Shown one piece after another: positions 16,855 through 26,915 of a stretch of DNA of 48,385 nucleotides (positions are counted from its first letter, which is position 1; every line of letters starts with the position of its first letter). The position numbers were made by a program, and so were the translations under genes. Source of the stretch: DASPRG01 sp963796125 (lineage in GTDB: Bacteria > Nitrospirota > Thermodesulfovibrionia > Thermodesulfovibrionales > SM23-35); assembly GCA_963796125.1 (NCBI GenBank), contig CAWCKM010000012.1, forward strand, positions 1 to 48,385. The letters are read 5' to 3'. Below the pieces are notes generated by a model, which had not been told where the DNA came from, did not search any database, and saw only the letters and a program-made list of their open reading frames with translations.

Positions 16855-17826
16855 ATGAATAACCGCTCTTTAATCACCATAGGGTTTTCTTCTCACAGGA
16901 TTGAAATGATTCCTTTGCAAAAAAGCTTATGGAAGATCATGATGTGATCATTACTGAAGAGGCACCGGATGCAAAATTCTCAGCCATGCTTAACAGGAAG
17001 ATATCCATTGATGAATATCTAAGTAACAGTGATTCCGGTTTTCCTGAATTTTCCCGCCGCATGTATAAACTCCTGCGGGAGTTATACCGGAAAGGAGAAG
17101 GTAATCTTACAGATAGAGCCATATATGGAAAAGCTGATGAATATACACGAGATGTTTTTTGCCGGCAAACAACCATCAGATGTTCTCAGAATTCCAGGGC
17201 TGAGAGAAGTATATAAAGCAGAAAAGAACGCTACAGGAGCCCTGCTCCATTTTTATGAATCGTCCATGAAAAATTCCTTTCAGAATGTGCTTGATGCAGT
17301 CAGAAATTTTGCCCGTGCTGATGCAGAAAGGTTTCGCCTCCGTGACACCATGAGGGCTAAAGCAATAGCCAATGTTTTGCCAGGAAAGAAAAGGGTATAT
17401 GTGGAAGCAGGAGCAGTCCACACACATCTTGAAAAGGCTCTCAGACGACTATTGGGAACGAAATATCAGATCGAATCGCTGTTCTTACTGAAACCTGTTG
17501 TGCAGAAGTTGACAGGGAAAGCACAAGTTCTCGCACCTGGAGATATTCTTACTGAACGGTATATTTCACGCAAAAAGAGGAATGACGAGTTTGAAACTCT
17601 TCTATCAGCACGGTCTCTTATCTATATCCAGCTTCTTGAGAAAGAAGAGATGATCCCGTCCAGATCAGAGAGAACTCCCCATATAAAAGATGAGATCAGA
17701 GCAATAGAATTGGTGAATAAACTTTCCCTTAAGCATTGTGAAGAACTTTATAAAAAGATACGATTCAAAAATCATAGGCAGGTCCTGGAGATAATTCAAG
17801 ACTATCTGAAGATTACAACTATCTGA
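16855..17826 (+). CDS. Hypothetical protein, possibly TraB/GumN (Tiki)-like, two frameshifts
   Basis: ATG at 16855 opens a frame (MNNRSLITIGFSSHRIEMIP) that joins the next one (MEDHDVIITEEAPDAKF) after one lost base near 16926. A third frame follows after one extra base in the AAA run at 17091-17093 and ends at 17826, giving about 323 residues. The order is reminiscent of the TraB/GumN/ChaN superfamily: an N-terminal GxxxH-like segment, an acidic EEAP segment, and RDTMRAKAIANVLP followed by VYVEAGAVHTHLEKAL, comparable to R..MA..I....vaGagH. The similarity is weak and judged by eye. It stands alone on the plus strand before the protease-inhibitor gene. Confidence 0.5.
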
Positions 17827-17956
17827 AAAGCCTTTCCATTTTTCTGCTATCTACATCTACAATAATCGTGTTGCCCAAGAAATACAAAAAGTCTAATGAT
17901 CAGATCACATAATTTTCCTCTACTTTTTATAAAATAGAGTTCTATTCGAGATAATA

Positions 17957-18376
17957 ATGACGAAGAAGCTCATTTTTATAGTTTGTCTGTTTATCAGTAT
18001 TTATCCGGATGGTTTTTGTAATGCGATGAACTCTGGCGAAGAAGTGAATGACAAAACATTGATCGAGATAAAAAAACAGGATAACGGGAAAGAGATAACC
18101 GTAAAGCCCGGTGATATTATCCATATCGAACTTGAGGAGATGGGCGCTGCCGGCTACAGTTGGTTTGTAGACAACTTAAACACCGAATATCTGGAGATGC
18201 TTTCGAAGAAAACAAAATCGATATCAGAAGGTAAGTTGGGGGCGCCTGTTCTGGGAGAGTGGATGTTCAGAGTGAAAAAGAAGGGCTCCGTAGAAATTAA
18301 TATGGATCATTATCGAGTTTGGGAAGGTAAGGAAAAGGCAACGGAACATTTTTCCATAAAACTATTAATCAAATAG
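17957..18376 (+). CDS. Chagasin-family (I42) cysteine peptidase inhibitor, secreted
   Basis: 139 residues with an N-terminal signal peptide (KKLIFIVCLFISIYPDGFCNA). The mature domain has the family layout: KPGDIIHIELEEMGAAGYSWF (first binding loop AAGYSW in place of the usual NPTTGY), the middle GAPVLGEWMFRVKKKGS segment, and the last loop with RVWEG in place of the RPW motif. Chagasin-type proteins insert three loops into the active site of papain-like proteases. The next gene, 14 bases downstream, encodes exactly such a protease, so an inhibitor/protease pair is very likely. The gene is intact. Confidence 0.85.
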   Translation: MTKKLIFIVCLFISIYPDGFCNAMNSGEEVNDKTLIEIKKQDNGKEITVKPGDIIHIELEEMGAAGYSWFVDNLNTEYLEMLSKKTKSISEGKLGAPVLGEWMFRVKKKGSVEINMDHYRVWEGKEKATEHFSIKLLIK

Positions 18377-18390
18377 AAAAGGAGGTCGAA

Positions 18391-20202
18391 ATGTTTAAGA
18401 AAAAAATGTTTCTGTCAGGGGCAATATTGATGGTTGTGCTCTTTCTCGCGGGCACGATGTCTTTTGCCGATGAATTGTCCGATGTCCAGGCAACCATTAA
18501 GGCAAAAGGGCAGAAGTGGATTGCGGGTGAGACACCTGTCTCGAAACTACCGGACCGGGAAAGGAAACTCCGTTTAGGGCTCATCAAGCACAAAGCGACC
18601 GGAATGGAAGAAGTTGTCTCCCTTCAAGAGCCTCTGACGGGTGTGCCTGTGAGTCTTGATTGGAGGTCTAACGGCGGCAATTATGTGACCCCTGTGCGGA
18701 ACCAGGGCAGTTGCGGTAGCTGCTGGGCCTTTGCAACGACTGCTGCTCTGGAATCCTATATCCTGATCAAAGATAGCCGTTCAGGCCAGGAAGATAACCG
18801 CGCGGAGGAGATCCTTCTTTCGTGCAGCACCGATCTTTCGTGCACCAACCCCGGAAGTTGTAACGGCGGCTATATCGGACGGGCGTCCGACTGCATTCTT
18901 ATCACCGGACTGCCGCCCGAGTCTTATTTCCCTTACACAGCTACGGCATCCGATGACAACTGTAACAACGCCGGCACAGGATGGCAGAATGATACATACA
19001 GGATTGCTGCATGGTCCTATATTACTACAACTTCAGTGTCGGTAAGCGCCATTAAAAATGCCTTATACACATATGGCCCTCTGGTTACGACGATGGACGT
19101 TTACTCTGACTTTTACTATTATGCAGGAGGCGTCTATGAATATTCCTCCGGGACTTATCAGGGAGGTCATGCGATTTTGATCGTGGGATACGTGGATGAT
19201 ACATCCGTCGCCGGAGGCGGATATTTTATCGTAAAGAATAGCTGGGGCAGCGGCTGGGGAAACAGTGGTTATTTTTCCATCGCTTACTCTCAGACAGGCT
19301 CTCCTGTCTATTTCGGAGAGTGGACCATCGCCTATCAAAAACCAGCTTCTTCTCTGGCGGCACCGGGTAATTTGACGGCGACGGCGGTTTCCAGCAGCCA
19401 GATAAATCTCTCCTGGACCGATAACTCAGACAACGAGATCGGTTTTATGATCGAGCGCTGCCAGGGGGCTGGCTGTGCTAACTTTGCACAAATCGCTACC
19501 GTAGGAGAAAATATTACATCCTACAGCAATTCAAATCTGTTAGGGAATACAACTTACACTTACAGAGTGCGCGCCTATAATGCGGGAGGCAATTCGGGCT
19601 ACTCGAACTCTGCCAGTGCAACGACTCTTTTGCCGCCTGCTCCGGCGGCACCGAGCAATTTGACGGCAACGGCGGTTTCCAGCAGCCAGATAAATCTCTC
19701 CTGGGCGGATAACTCAAACAACGAGACCGGTTTTATGATTGAGAGCTGTGCAGGAACTACCTGCAGTTATTTCTCCGTAGGATCAAATGTGACAAGCTAT
19801 AGCGATACAGGTTTAACAGCGAATACAAGCTACACTTACAGAGTAAAAGCCCGCAACTCGGGAGGCGATTCAGCGTACTCTAACAGCGCTACTGCTACAA
19901 CACTGACAGCTTCTCTTCCTTCTGCTCCGAGTAATCTGACGGCAACGGTGGTTTCCAAGACCCAGATAAATCTCTCCTGGACTGATAACTCAAACAACGA
20001 GACCGGTTTTAAGATCGAGCGCTGCCAGGGTCCGGGCTGCACTAACTTTGCACAAATTGCTACAGTCGGCCCAAATGTGAAGACCTATAAGAATACCGGA
20101 TTACGCAAATCAACGGCGTATACTTATCGTGTCCGCAGTTACAACGGCAATGGAAACTCGGCTTATTCAAACACTGCAAGCGCACAGACTCCTGCCAGAT
20201 GA
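18391..20202 (+). CDS. Secreted C1A (papain-like) cysteine protease with three fibronectin type III domains
   Basis: 603 residues. The signal peptide is at about 1-27, followed by a short prosegment. The catalytic domain (~88-310) has the oxyanion glutamine and nucleophile in NQGSCGSCWAFA, disulfide-forming cysteines, the catalytic histidine in GGHAILIVGY and asparagine in VKNSWGSGWG. Three Fn3 domains follow (about 325-415, 418-508 and 513-603), each with the pattern PxNLTAT.VS..QINLSW and TYTYRV.A. Their DNA is highly similar, at a spacing of 276-288 bases, implying recent tandem duplication. AGGAGG precedes ATG 18391. It is co-transcribed with the inhibitor gene. Probable role: extracellular protein degradation or surface-protein processing. 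Confidence 0.9.
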   Translation: MFKKKMFLSGAILMVVLFLAGTMSFADELSDVQATIKAKGQKWIAGETPVSKLPDRERKLRLGLIKHKATGMEEVVSLQEPLTGVPVSLDWRSNGGNYVTPVRNQGSCGSCWAFATTAALESYILIKDSRSGQEDNRAEEILLSCSTDLSCTNPGSCNGGYIGRASDCILITGLPPESYFPYTATASDDNCNNAGTGWQNDTYRIAAWSYITTTSVSVSAIKNALYTYGPLVTTMDVYSDFYYYAGGVYEYSSGTYQGGHAILIVGYVDDTSVAGGGYFIVKNSWGSGWGNSGYFSIAYSQTGSPVYFGEWTIAYQKPASSLAAPGNLTATAVSSSQINLSWTDNSDNEIGFMIERCQGAGCANFAQIATVGENITSYSNSNLLGNTTYTYRVRAYNAGGNSGYSNSASATTLLPPAPAAPSNLTATAVSSSQINLSWADNSNNETGFMIESCAGTTCSYFSVGSNVTSYSDTGLTANTSYTYRVKARNSGGDSAYSNSATATTLTASLPSAPSNLTATVVSKTQINLSWTDNSNNETGFKIERCQGPGCTNFAQIATVGPNVKTYKNTGLRKSTAYTYRVRSYNGNGNSAYSNTASAQTPAR

Positions 20203-20244
20203 TCATGAATTAGAAGCTACTTTCGCAAACATATGACCGGAATC

Positions 20245-20271
20245 AGGAGGGGCAAAAGCCCCTCCTTTTTT
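20245..20271 (+). terminator. Rho-independent terminator after the protease gene
   Basis: AGGAGGGGC and GCCCCTCCT pair perfectly around a short A-rich loop and are followed by six T residues. It ends the inhibitor-protease unit. Confidence 0.85.
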
Positions 20272-20391
20272 ATATTATGCGAGGTGATGGCCAGCTCCTA
20301 ACGGTTCTCAATGCTCAAAGCAAGCTCTCTGAAAGACCTCCCTTAGAAGTATCTTATTCGTATCAATAACCGTACTTCCCAGAACTCCTTA

Positions 20392-20418
20392 TTGACCATA
20401 TACTATTACTGATATAAA
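20392..20418 (+). promoter_or_regulatory. Candidate promoter of the type I restriction operon
   Basis: TTGACC (20392-20397) and TATAAA (20413-20418) are 15 bases apart, just before the ATG at 20426. The transcript would be almost leaderless; no ribosome-binding site is visible. The interval 20272-20391 shows nothing else. Confidence 0.35.
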
Positions 20419-20425
20419 ATTAGCC

Positions 20426-22800
20426 ATGCCTGAATCTGAAGCTGATACCTGCCGAAAATATGTCCTTCCGAAACTCTATGCTGCTAACTGGAATGATGAT
20501 CAGATTAGTGAACAAAAGACTTTTACTGATGGAAGAATAGTCGTCTCAGGCAAAAAATGTTTTAGAAAAAAACCAAAGCGCGCTGACTATTTGCTTCGCT
20601 TAAGACGAGATTTCACGATCGCTGTAGTGGAGGCAAAGGCTTCCTATAAGAATCCAGGAGACGGTATACAGCAGGCAAAGGAATACGCGGAAATGCTCGG
20701 TTTAAAGTTTGCTTTTTCAACCAATGGGCACGGGATAGTGGAGCATGACTACTTCACAGGTAGAGACAAAGATTTGGAGACATTCCCTTCCCCTGAAGAA
20801 CTGTGGACCAGAATCCGCCAGGCCGAAAGTATTACCAATGATTTAACTGCTAATAGAATCATATCTCCCTGCTATCATCTTTCAGGTAAAACGCCCCGCT
20901 ATTATCAGGAAATCGCAATTAATCGCACCATTCAGGCGGTGTTAAATGGGAAACAAAGAATCCTGTTGAACATGGCAACCGGTACAGGAAAAACAGTTGT
21001 TGTATTTCAGATTATCTGGAAACTTTGGAACACCAGATGGACGAGAACTGGCGAAGACAGAAGGCCAAAAATCCTTTATCTTGCTGATAGAAATATCCTG
21101 ATTGATGATCCAAAGGACAAGATTTTTGCCCCCTTTGGCGATGCCCGATGGAAGATTGAGGGAGAGGCTATTAAGAGCCGGGAAATCTATTTTGCAATTT
21201 ATCAGGCCATAGCAAAAGATGAACGGAGGCCGGGACTATACCGAGACTATTCAAAGGACTTTTTTGATCTGATCATTGTAGATGAATGTCACAGAGGAAG
21301 CGCACGGGATGAAAGTAACTGGAGAGAAATTCTTGAATATTTTGAACCTTCATATCAAATCGGCATAACTGCTACTCCTCTCAGGGAAGAAAACCGTGAT
21401 ACGTACAGATATTTCGGAAACCCTCTTTATACCTACAGTCTCAAACAAGGGATCGAGGACGGTTTTCTTGCACCTTATAAAGTGCACCGTGTTGTGCCGT
21501 CTGTAGATGCAACAGGCTGGAGGCCATCACCAGGTGAAATTGATCGTTATGGCAGGGAAATTCCGGATGGTGAATATAGCACAAAAGATTTTGAGACGAT
21601 TATTGCGTTAAAGGTTAGAACCGAAGCAATAGCGAAGCATCTTTCAGACTATCTGGCAAATACGAACAGATTCGATAAAACAATAGTATTCTGTGTTGAT
21701 CAGGAACATGCTGAAGACATGCGGAAGGCTTTAAACAATCTTCAACTCCGATCTTGCAAAGAAATATCCTGATTATGTTTGCCGTGTAGTTTCAGAGGAA
21801 GGTGATATCGGGACGAGGACATCTCAGCCGTTTTCAGGAATTGGAGACGGAAACTCCGGTGATTCTGACAACTTCAAAGCTTCTCACGACCGGCGTGGAT
21901 ATGCCCACCTGTAAAAATGTGGTTCTTGTAAAAGTAATTAATTCGATGACAGATTTTAAGCAGATCATTGGCAGAGGCACAAGGGTTCGAGATGATTATG
22001 GAAAGCTTTATTTTACAATTCTTGATTATACGGGAAGTGCGACAAGACTTTTCGCAGACCCTGATTTTGATGGTGAACCTGCACTTATTACAGAAGAGGA
22101 AATGAATAATCGTGGCGAAATAGTTGGAACTGCAACTATAACTCCGGAGAAGGTTGACGAGTACGGCACAGAAACAGGGTTTGGAGAACAACTAATCAGT
22201 GAAGCTATCGAGTCATCAGGAAAAATTCCCCGTAAGTATTATGTCGACAACGGTGCTGTTGAGATTGTAGCAGATATTGTCTATGAGCTTGATGCAGATG
22301 GAAAGAAACTTCGAGTTGTAAGGCTGACAGATTATACAGGTGAGAAGATCAGAGAGATATTCACTTCTGCTGCTGAACTAAGGTCTAAATGGAGTATCGC
22401 AGAAGAAAGGGCGACAATTATAGAAACTTTGGCAGAAAAAGGTATATCTCTCGAAGATTTAATAGAAGCTTCAGGCGACCCTGATGTAGACCCCTTTGAT
22501 CTGCTCTGTAATCTTGCCTTCAACATGCCGAAGAGAAGTAGGAGAGAAAGGGCTGAGTTCATTAAGAAAGAAAAGAAGGATTTCTTTGAGCGGTACAGCA
22601 TAGATGCCAGGCTGATTCTCAATGAAATCCTTGACAAATATATTGAACATGGCACCGCACAGTTCAAAATACCGGACATCCTCAAGATAGAACCGATATC
22701 AAGGCACGGGAATGTAATTGAGATTGCGAATAAATTTGGAGGTGCTGAAAGGCTCAGAGAGGCTGTCTATGAAATGCAGAACTTGCTCTATGCAGCATAG
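20426..22800 (+). CDS. hsdR: Type I restriction enzyme, R subunit, two frameshifts
   Basis: About 790 residues after joining. The N-terminal nuclease domain shows ADYLLRL and VVEAKAS (PD-ExK). The helicase motor has the Walker A motif MATGTGKTVV, the DECH box IIVDECHRG, GITATPLR and, after the breaks, TSKLLTTGVDMPT and QIIGRGTRVR. The first frame ends at 21772. Removing one T at 21741-21742 and one G from GGG at 21810-21812 restores a continuous conserved segment (NNLNSDLAKKYPDYV, then GDIGRGHLSRFQE). The R subunit cuts DNA and translocates it with HsdM and HsdS. It is the first gene of the operon. Breaks may be sequence errors; if real, restriction would be lost. Confidence 0.88.
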
Positions 22801-22809
22801 TATCTGGCT

Positions 22810-22837
22810 GTCATTCCGGGCTTGACCCGGAATCCAG
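22810..22837 (+). repeat. GTCATTCCGGGCTTGACCCGGAATCCAG-type element between hsdR and hsdM
   Basis: A near-perfect inverted repeat (TTCCGGG/CCCGGAA) bounded by GTCA and TCCAG. This is the best-preserved copy of the element also seen at 12870-12899 and, in degraded form, at 10426-10500 and 16750-16830. It lies inside the operon. Confidence 0.65.
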
Positions 22838-22908
22838 AAAAAGACGGGTATCTATTATCTGAGTATAAGACATGAAGAAAAGCGTTAAAGATTAGGCAGG
22901 AAGAAATT

Positions 22909-24459
22909 ATGGCAAAGAAAATTAAGAATCAGCAACCGATGACAACAGCACAGCAATTGAGTTCAATCACTAAATCCTGCCGTGACATCATGAGAAAGGA
23001 TAAGGGTTTAAACGGTGACCTTGATCGTCTTCCCATGCTCACATGGGTTATGTTCCTGAAATTCCTTGATGATATGGAAATACTCCATGAAACAGAGGCA
23101 TCCCTTGCAGGTAAAAGATACAAACCTATTATAGAGCCTCCCTATCGCTGGCGTGACTGGGCTGCAAAGGAAGAAGGCATTACAGGGGATGATTTAATTG
23201 CTTTCATCAATAATGACGAAGCCAAAGGGCCTGACGGCAAAAGAGGACTTGGTCTCTTTGCCTATCTCCGCTCACTTCAGAGTGCAAATGGGACAGACCG
23301 GAGAGATGTTATTGCGTCGGTATTCAGAGGATTCAATAACCGAATGCTCAATGGTTATCTTCTCAAAGATGTTCTGAACAAAATCAACGGAATACATTTC
23401 ACTTCATCCGATGAGATTCATACGATCAGCTATCTCTATGAATCCATGCTTAAGGAAATGCGCGATACCGCAGGCGATTCAGGAGAATTCTACACACCAC
23501 GGCCAGTTATAAAATTCATGGTTAAAGTGATTGATCCTCAACTTGGAGAGACCATTCTTGACCCTGCATGTGGCACAGGCGGTTTTCTTGCCGAGAGTTT
23601 CGAGCATCTCAAATCTCAATGTAAAAGAACAGAAAATTTCAGAAAACTTCAGGAGGAAACCCTTTATGGAATCGAGGCCAAATCACTCCCATATCTCCTT
23701 TGCCAGATGAACCTCATGCTCCACGGACTTGAATATCCGCAGATAGATCCTCTCAATGCACTTCGAGTTCCTTTAAATGAAATCGGAGACAAAGACAGGG
23801 TGGACATTATATTAACCAATCCTCCCTTTGGTGGTGAGGAAGAAAAAGGAATACAGAATAACTTTCCTGATGACAAAAGAACTTCAGAGACAGCTTTACT
23901 TTTTTTGCAACTTATTATGAGGAAACTCCGAAGACCTGTTGGAGGGAAAAAGCCTGGACGATGTGGAATTGTTGTACCGAACGGAACTTTGTTCGGTGAT
24001 GGGGTATGTGCAAGAATTAAAGAGGAGCTTCTGAAAGATTTCAATCTGCACACAATAGTCCGCCTTCCAAATGGTGTCTTTGCACCTTATACCTCAATAC
24101 CAACAAATCTCATGTTCTTTGAAAGAGGCGGGCCAACAAAAGAAATATGGTATTACGAACAGCCTTTACCTGAGGAAAGAAAAAACTACACAAAGACAAA
24201 GCCGATGCAGTTTGAGGAATTTGAGGACTGTATCAAGTGGTGGAATAAAAGAAAAGAAAATGGAAAGGCATGGAGAGTAAAGGCAACAGATATTGTTGCG
24301 AATAATTATAACCTGGACATCAAGAACCCGAATGCAAGAGAAGACTTTGAGCACTTGCCGCCTGAGCAACTTGTCGAAGATATTATGAAAAAGGAGCAGC
24401 GAATTGCTGAGATTATGTTTGAAATAAAACAGGTATTAAACAGAGGAATTAATTCATGA
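22909..24459 (+). CDS. hsdM: Type I restriction enzyme, M subunit (N6-adenine methylase)
   Basis: 516 residues, intact. The HsdM N-terminal helical domain is followed by the methylase: GEFYTPRPVIKFM, the SAM-binding motif DPACGTGGFL and the catalytic ILTNPPFGG. The C-terminus contains the TNLMFFERG and WYYEQPLP segments typical of the family. AGGAAG precedes ATG 22909. It overlaps the next gene by 4 bases (ATGA). As the methyltransferase it would modify host DNA at the HsdS-defined site. Confidence 0.93.
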   Translation: MAKKIKNQQPMTTAQQLSSITKSCRDIMRKDKGLNGDLDRLPMLTWVMFLKFLDDMEILHETEASLAGKRYKPIIEPPYRWRDWAAKEEGITGDDLIAFINNDEAKGPDGKRGLGLFAYLRSLQSANGTDRRDVIASVFRGFNNRMLNGYLLKDVLNKINGIHFTSSDEIHTISYLYESMLKEMRDTAGDSGEFYTPRPVIKFMVKVIDPQLGETILDPACGTGGFLAESFEHLKSQCKRTENFRKLQEETLYGIEAKSLPYLLCQMNLMLHGLEYPQIDPLNALRVPLNEIGDKDRVDIILTNPPFGGEEEKGIQNNFPDDKRTSETALLFLQLIMRKLRRPVGGKKPGRCGIVVPNGTLFGDGVCARIKEELLKDFNLHTIVRLPNGVFAPYTSIPTNLMFFERGGPTKEIWYYEQPLPEERKNYTKTKPMQFEEFEDCIKWWNKRKENGKAWRVKATDIVANNYNLDIKNPNAREDFEHLPPEQLVEDIMKKEQRIAEIMFEIKQVLNRGINS

Positions 24460-25640
24460 CAAAGAAGCCTGACAAAAACAAATCTCTTATAAAAAGCTAT
24501 AAGATTACAGGTTATGAAACAATCCTGGCCGAAGTAGCCGAACTTCTCGAATCTGCCCGCCGGGCTTCAGTTCGTGCAACCAACGCCTTTATGACAGCCA
24601 CTTATTGGGAGATAGGGCGAAGGATAGTTGAGTTTGAGCAAAGGGGAAGTAAAAAAGCTAAGTATGGTGAAACCCTTATTGCCCAGCTTTCTCTTGATTT
24701 AACTGCACGTTTTGGAAGAGGGTTTGGCCCGGTTAATTTGAGTCAAATGAGAAAGTTTTATCTTGTCTGGCCTCCGGACCGAATTTTTCGGACAGTGTCT
24801 GAAAAATCCTTGCCAGCATCATATGAGGATCAGAAATTTCAGACGTTGTCTGAAAAATTGCAGACACTGTCTGCACAATTCACACTAAAGGATATTGCAC
24901 AGCGATTTCCACTCCCATGGTCTCACTATGTTCTCCTGCTTAGTGTTAAGAATCCTGAAGCCCGTGCTTTTTACGAGGCTGAAGCCTTACGGGGTGGCTG
25001 GTCTGTTCGCCAGTTGGATCGACAAATTTCAACACAGTTTTATGAACGAACTGCCTTATCCAGAAACAAGGCAGCCATGCTAAAAAAGGGATCAAAGGCG
25101 CTTCCTGAAGACGCGGTTACACCGGAAGAAGAGATAAAAGACCCCTTTGTGCTGGAGTTTCTCGGGCTTAAAGACGAATATTCCGAAAACGATCTTGAAG
25201 AAGCCCTTATTCACCAGCTCGAAAACTTTTTGCTGGAACTCGGCGGCGATTTCGCCTTTGTCGGACGTCAACGCCGTTTGAGAATCGGCAACGAGTGGTA
25301 TCGGGTTGACCTTCTTTTCTACCATCGTCGCCTGCGCTGTCTGGTGATTATTGATTTAAAGCTCGGCAAATTCACCCATGCCGATGCCGGACAAATGCAC
25401 CTTTACCTCAACTATGCCCGTGAACACTGGACGCATCCTGACGAAAACCCGCCTGTGGGTCTGATCCTTTGCGCCCAGAAGGACTATGCCGTTGCCCATT
25501 ATGCCCTTGAAGGGTTGCCGAATAAGGTTCTGGCTGCTGAATATCGGACCGCATTGCCGGACGAGAAAACATTGGTCGCAGAGATCGAAAAGACTCGCAG
25601 GAGGTTTGATGAGATTGGCGGGATACTAAGGGGAAAGTAA
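24456..25640 (+). CDS. DUF1016 PD-(D/E)XK nuclease (YhcG-like)
   Basis: 394 residues, intact. The DUF1016 N-terminal domain begins around YWEIGRRIVEFEQRG and continues with FGPVNLSQMRKFYLVWP and WSHYVLLLSV. The C-terminal nuclease fold has YRVDLLFYHR followed by LVIIDLKLGKF, the D...DLK arrangement of PDDEXK enzymes. The central part contains short repeats of TLSEK at DNA level (24795-24885). It is translationally coupled to hsdM and placed before hsdS. Such insertions in type I operons are seen elsewhere; the partner role is unknown and could be extra defence or modulation. Confidence 0.88.
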   Translation: MTKKPDKNKSLIKSYKITGYETILAEVAELLESARRASVRATNAFMTATYWEIGRRIVEFEQRGSKKAKYGETLIAQLSLDLTARFGRGFGPVNLSQMRKFYLVWPPDRIFRTVSEKSLPASYEDQKFQTLSEKLQTLSAQFTLKDIAQRFPLPWSHYVLLLSVKNPEARAFYEAEALRGGWSVRQLDRQISTQFYERTALSRNKAAMLKKGSKALPEDAVTPEEEIKDPFVLEFLGLKDEYSENDLEEALIHQLENFLLELGGDFAFVGRQRRLRIGNEWYRVDLLFYHRRLRCLVIIDLKLGKFTHADAGQMHLYLNYAREHWTHPDENPPVGLILCAQKDYAVAHYALEGLPNKVLAAEYRTALPDEKTLVAEIEKTRRRFDEIGGILRGK

Positions 25641-25641
25641 T

Positions 25642-26822
25642 ATGAGCAAAGCATGGCCAATGGTACATCTATGAAAAGTTGCAGTACCCATAGAACGCCC
25701 TGAAGTCCCAATTGCTGGAATTGAAATCGTCAAATTGGCGTCAAGCTTTGGGGAGAAGGGGCATATGAGCGAGAAACAAGTTGATGGAAGCCAAACAAAA
25801 TACAGAACATTGTCACGAGTTGAAAAGATGATATTATCGTAAACAAGATTTGGGCGCGTAATGGCAGCGTTGCTGTTGTCCCAGCGAAACTTTCAGGTTG
25901 TTATGCACCAACTGAATTTCCCCTCTTTACACCGATTAGAGAAAAATTATATCCAAGATGGGTTCACTGGATAACAAAGACAAACAACTTTTGGCAGCAA
26001 TGTGATGAACAGTCGCAAGGTACAAGCGGAAAGAATAGAATTCGTCCGGAAAAATTTCTTACTGTAGAAATTCCTCTTCCCCCTATTTCGGAGCAGCGGC
26101 GGATCGTGGCGAAGATTGAGGAACTGGCGGCGAAGATCGAGGAGGCTTTTAATGTCAGACAACAAGCAATTCAAGAAGCTGCTACATTATCTAAAAATGT
26201 CGGAAAGTTAATATTTGGATTGCCTAATAGAACCGTAGGAGAAATTGCGGACGTTACAAAATTGGCTGGCTTTGAGTATACAGAATATTTTAATAATGCG
26301 CCGCCAGGAGAGGTAACAGTGATACGAGCTGGCAATATTCGCAATACAGGGTTAGATATTTCAAATGCTATGACTATTGATGCGAGAATTTCCGACAAGC
26401 TGCCAAGATCCCAGTTTGAAACCAATGGACGTTGTTATGACTTTCATCGGAGCAAAAATAGGAGACGTGACCTTTATTCCAAATAATTGTCAAAGAGTAC
26501 ATTGTGGGCCAAACGTTGCAAAGTTAACGCCGAGCAATGAGATAGATGCTCTTTATTAGTTTTATGTATTCAGTCGCAAATTGTTCAAGAACAAATCCAA
26601 GACATAACCAAAAAAACAGCACAACCTAATCTCTCAATGAAAACTATTAGACAACTTAGACTTCCTGTCCCACCCCTTAATGAACAACGCCAGATCGTCG
26701 CTTATCTTGATAATCTCCAGTCAAGAATTGACAAACTAAGGAGACTTCAGTCTGAAACCCAAAAAGAGCTTGATGCCCTGATGCCGAGCATTCTGGATAA
26801 GGCGTTTAAGGGGGAGTTGTAA
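25642..26822 (+). pseudogene. hsdS: Type I restriction specificity subunit, broken by many frameshifts
   Basis: Reading across frames gives a two-half HsdS of about 393 residues. The N-terminal target-recognition domain (DGSQTKYRTLSRVEK, NKIWARNGSVAVVP, SQGTSGKNRIRPEKF) is followed by the first conserved helix (PLPPISEQRRIVAKIEELAA). A second recognition domain (VTVIRAGNIRNTG, TFIGAKIGDVTFIPN) leads to the final repeat LPVPPLNEQRQIVAYL and the LDKAFKGEL end. I count about seven or eight frame changes plus an in-frame TGA at 25672, far more than in hsdM or hsdR. ATG 25642 follows AAGGGG. The specificity subunit is probably non-functional unless the assembly is faulty here. Confidence 0.8.
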
Positions 26823-26915
26823 TTCATATAAGAGTAGGGTAAAGGTGAGAAAATAGGAGTCCGCAGCATACTCTTATAATGTATGACATCACACCAAAAA
26901 ATACTGGACCCTTAG

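Noticed and set aside
16936..16970. In-frame TGA of the first reading frame of the TraB-like gene, considered as selenocysteine
   Set aside because: The conserved protein continues in another frame through this point, and further stops follow in the same frame.
24795..24885. Repeated CAGAC...GTCTG motifs, considered as a CRISPR-like array
   Set aside because: They are short imperfect repeats inside the coding sequence of the DUF1016 gene with no regular spacers.
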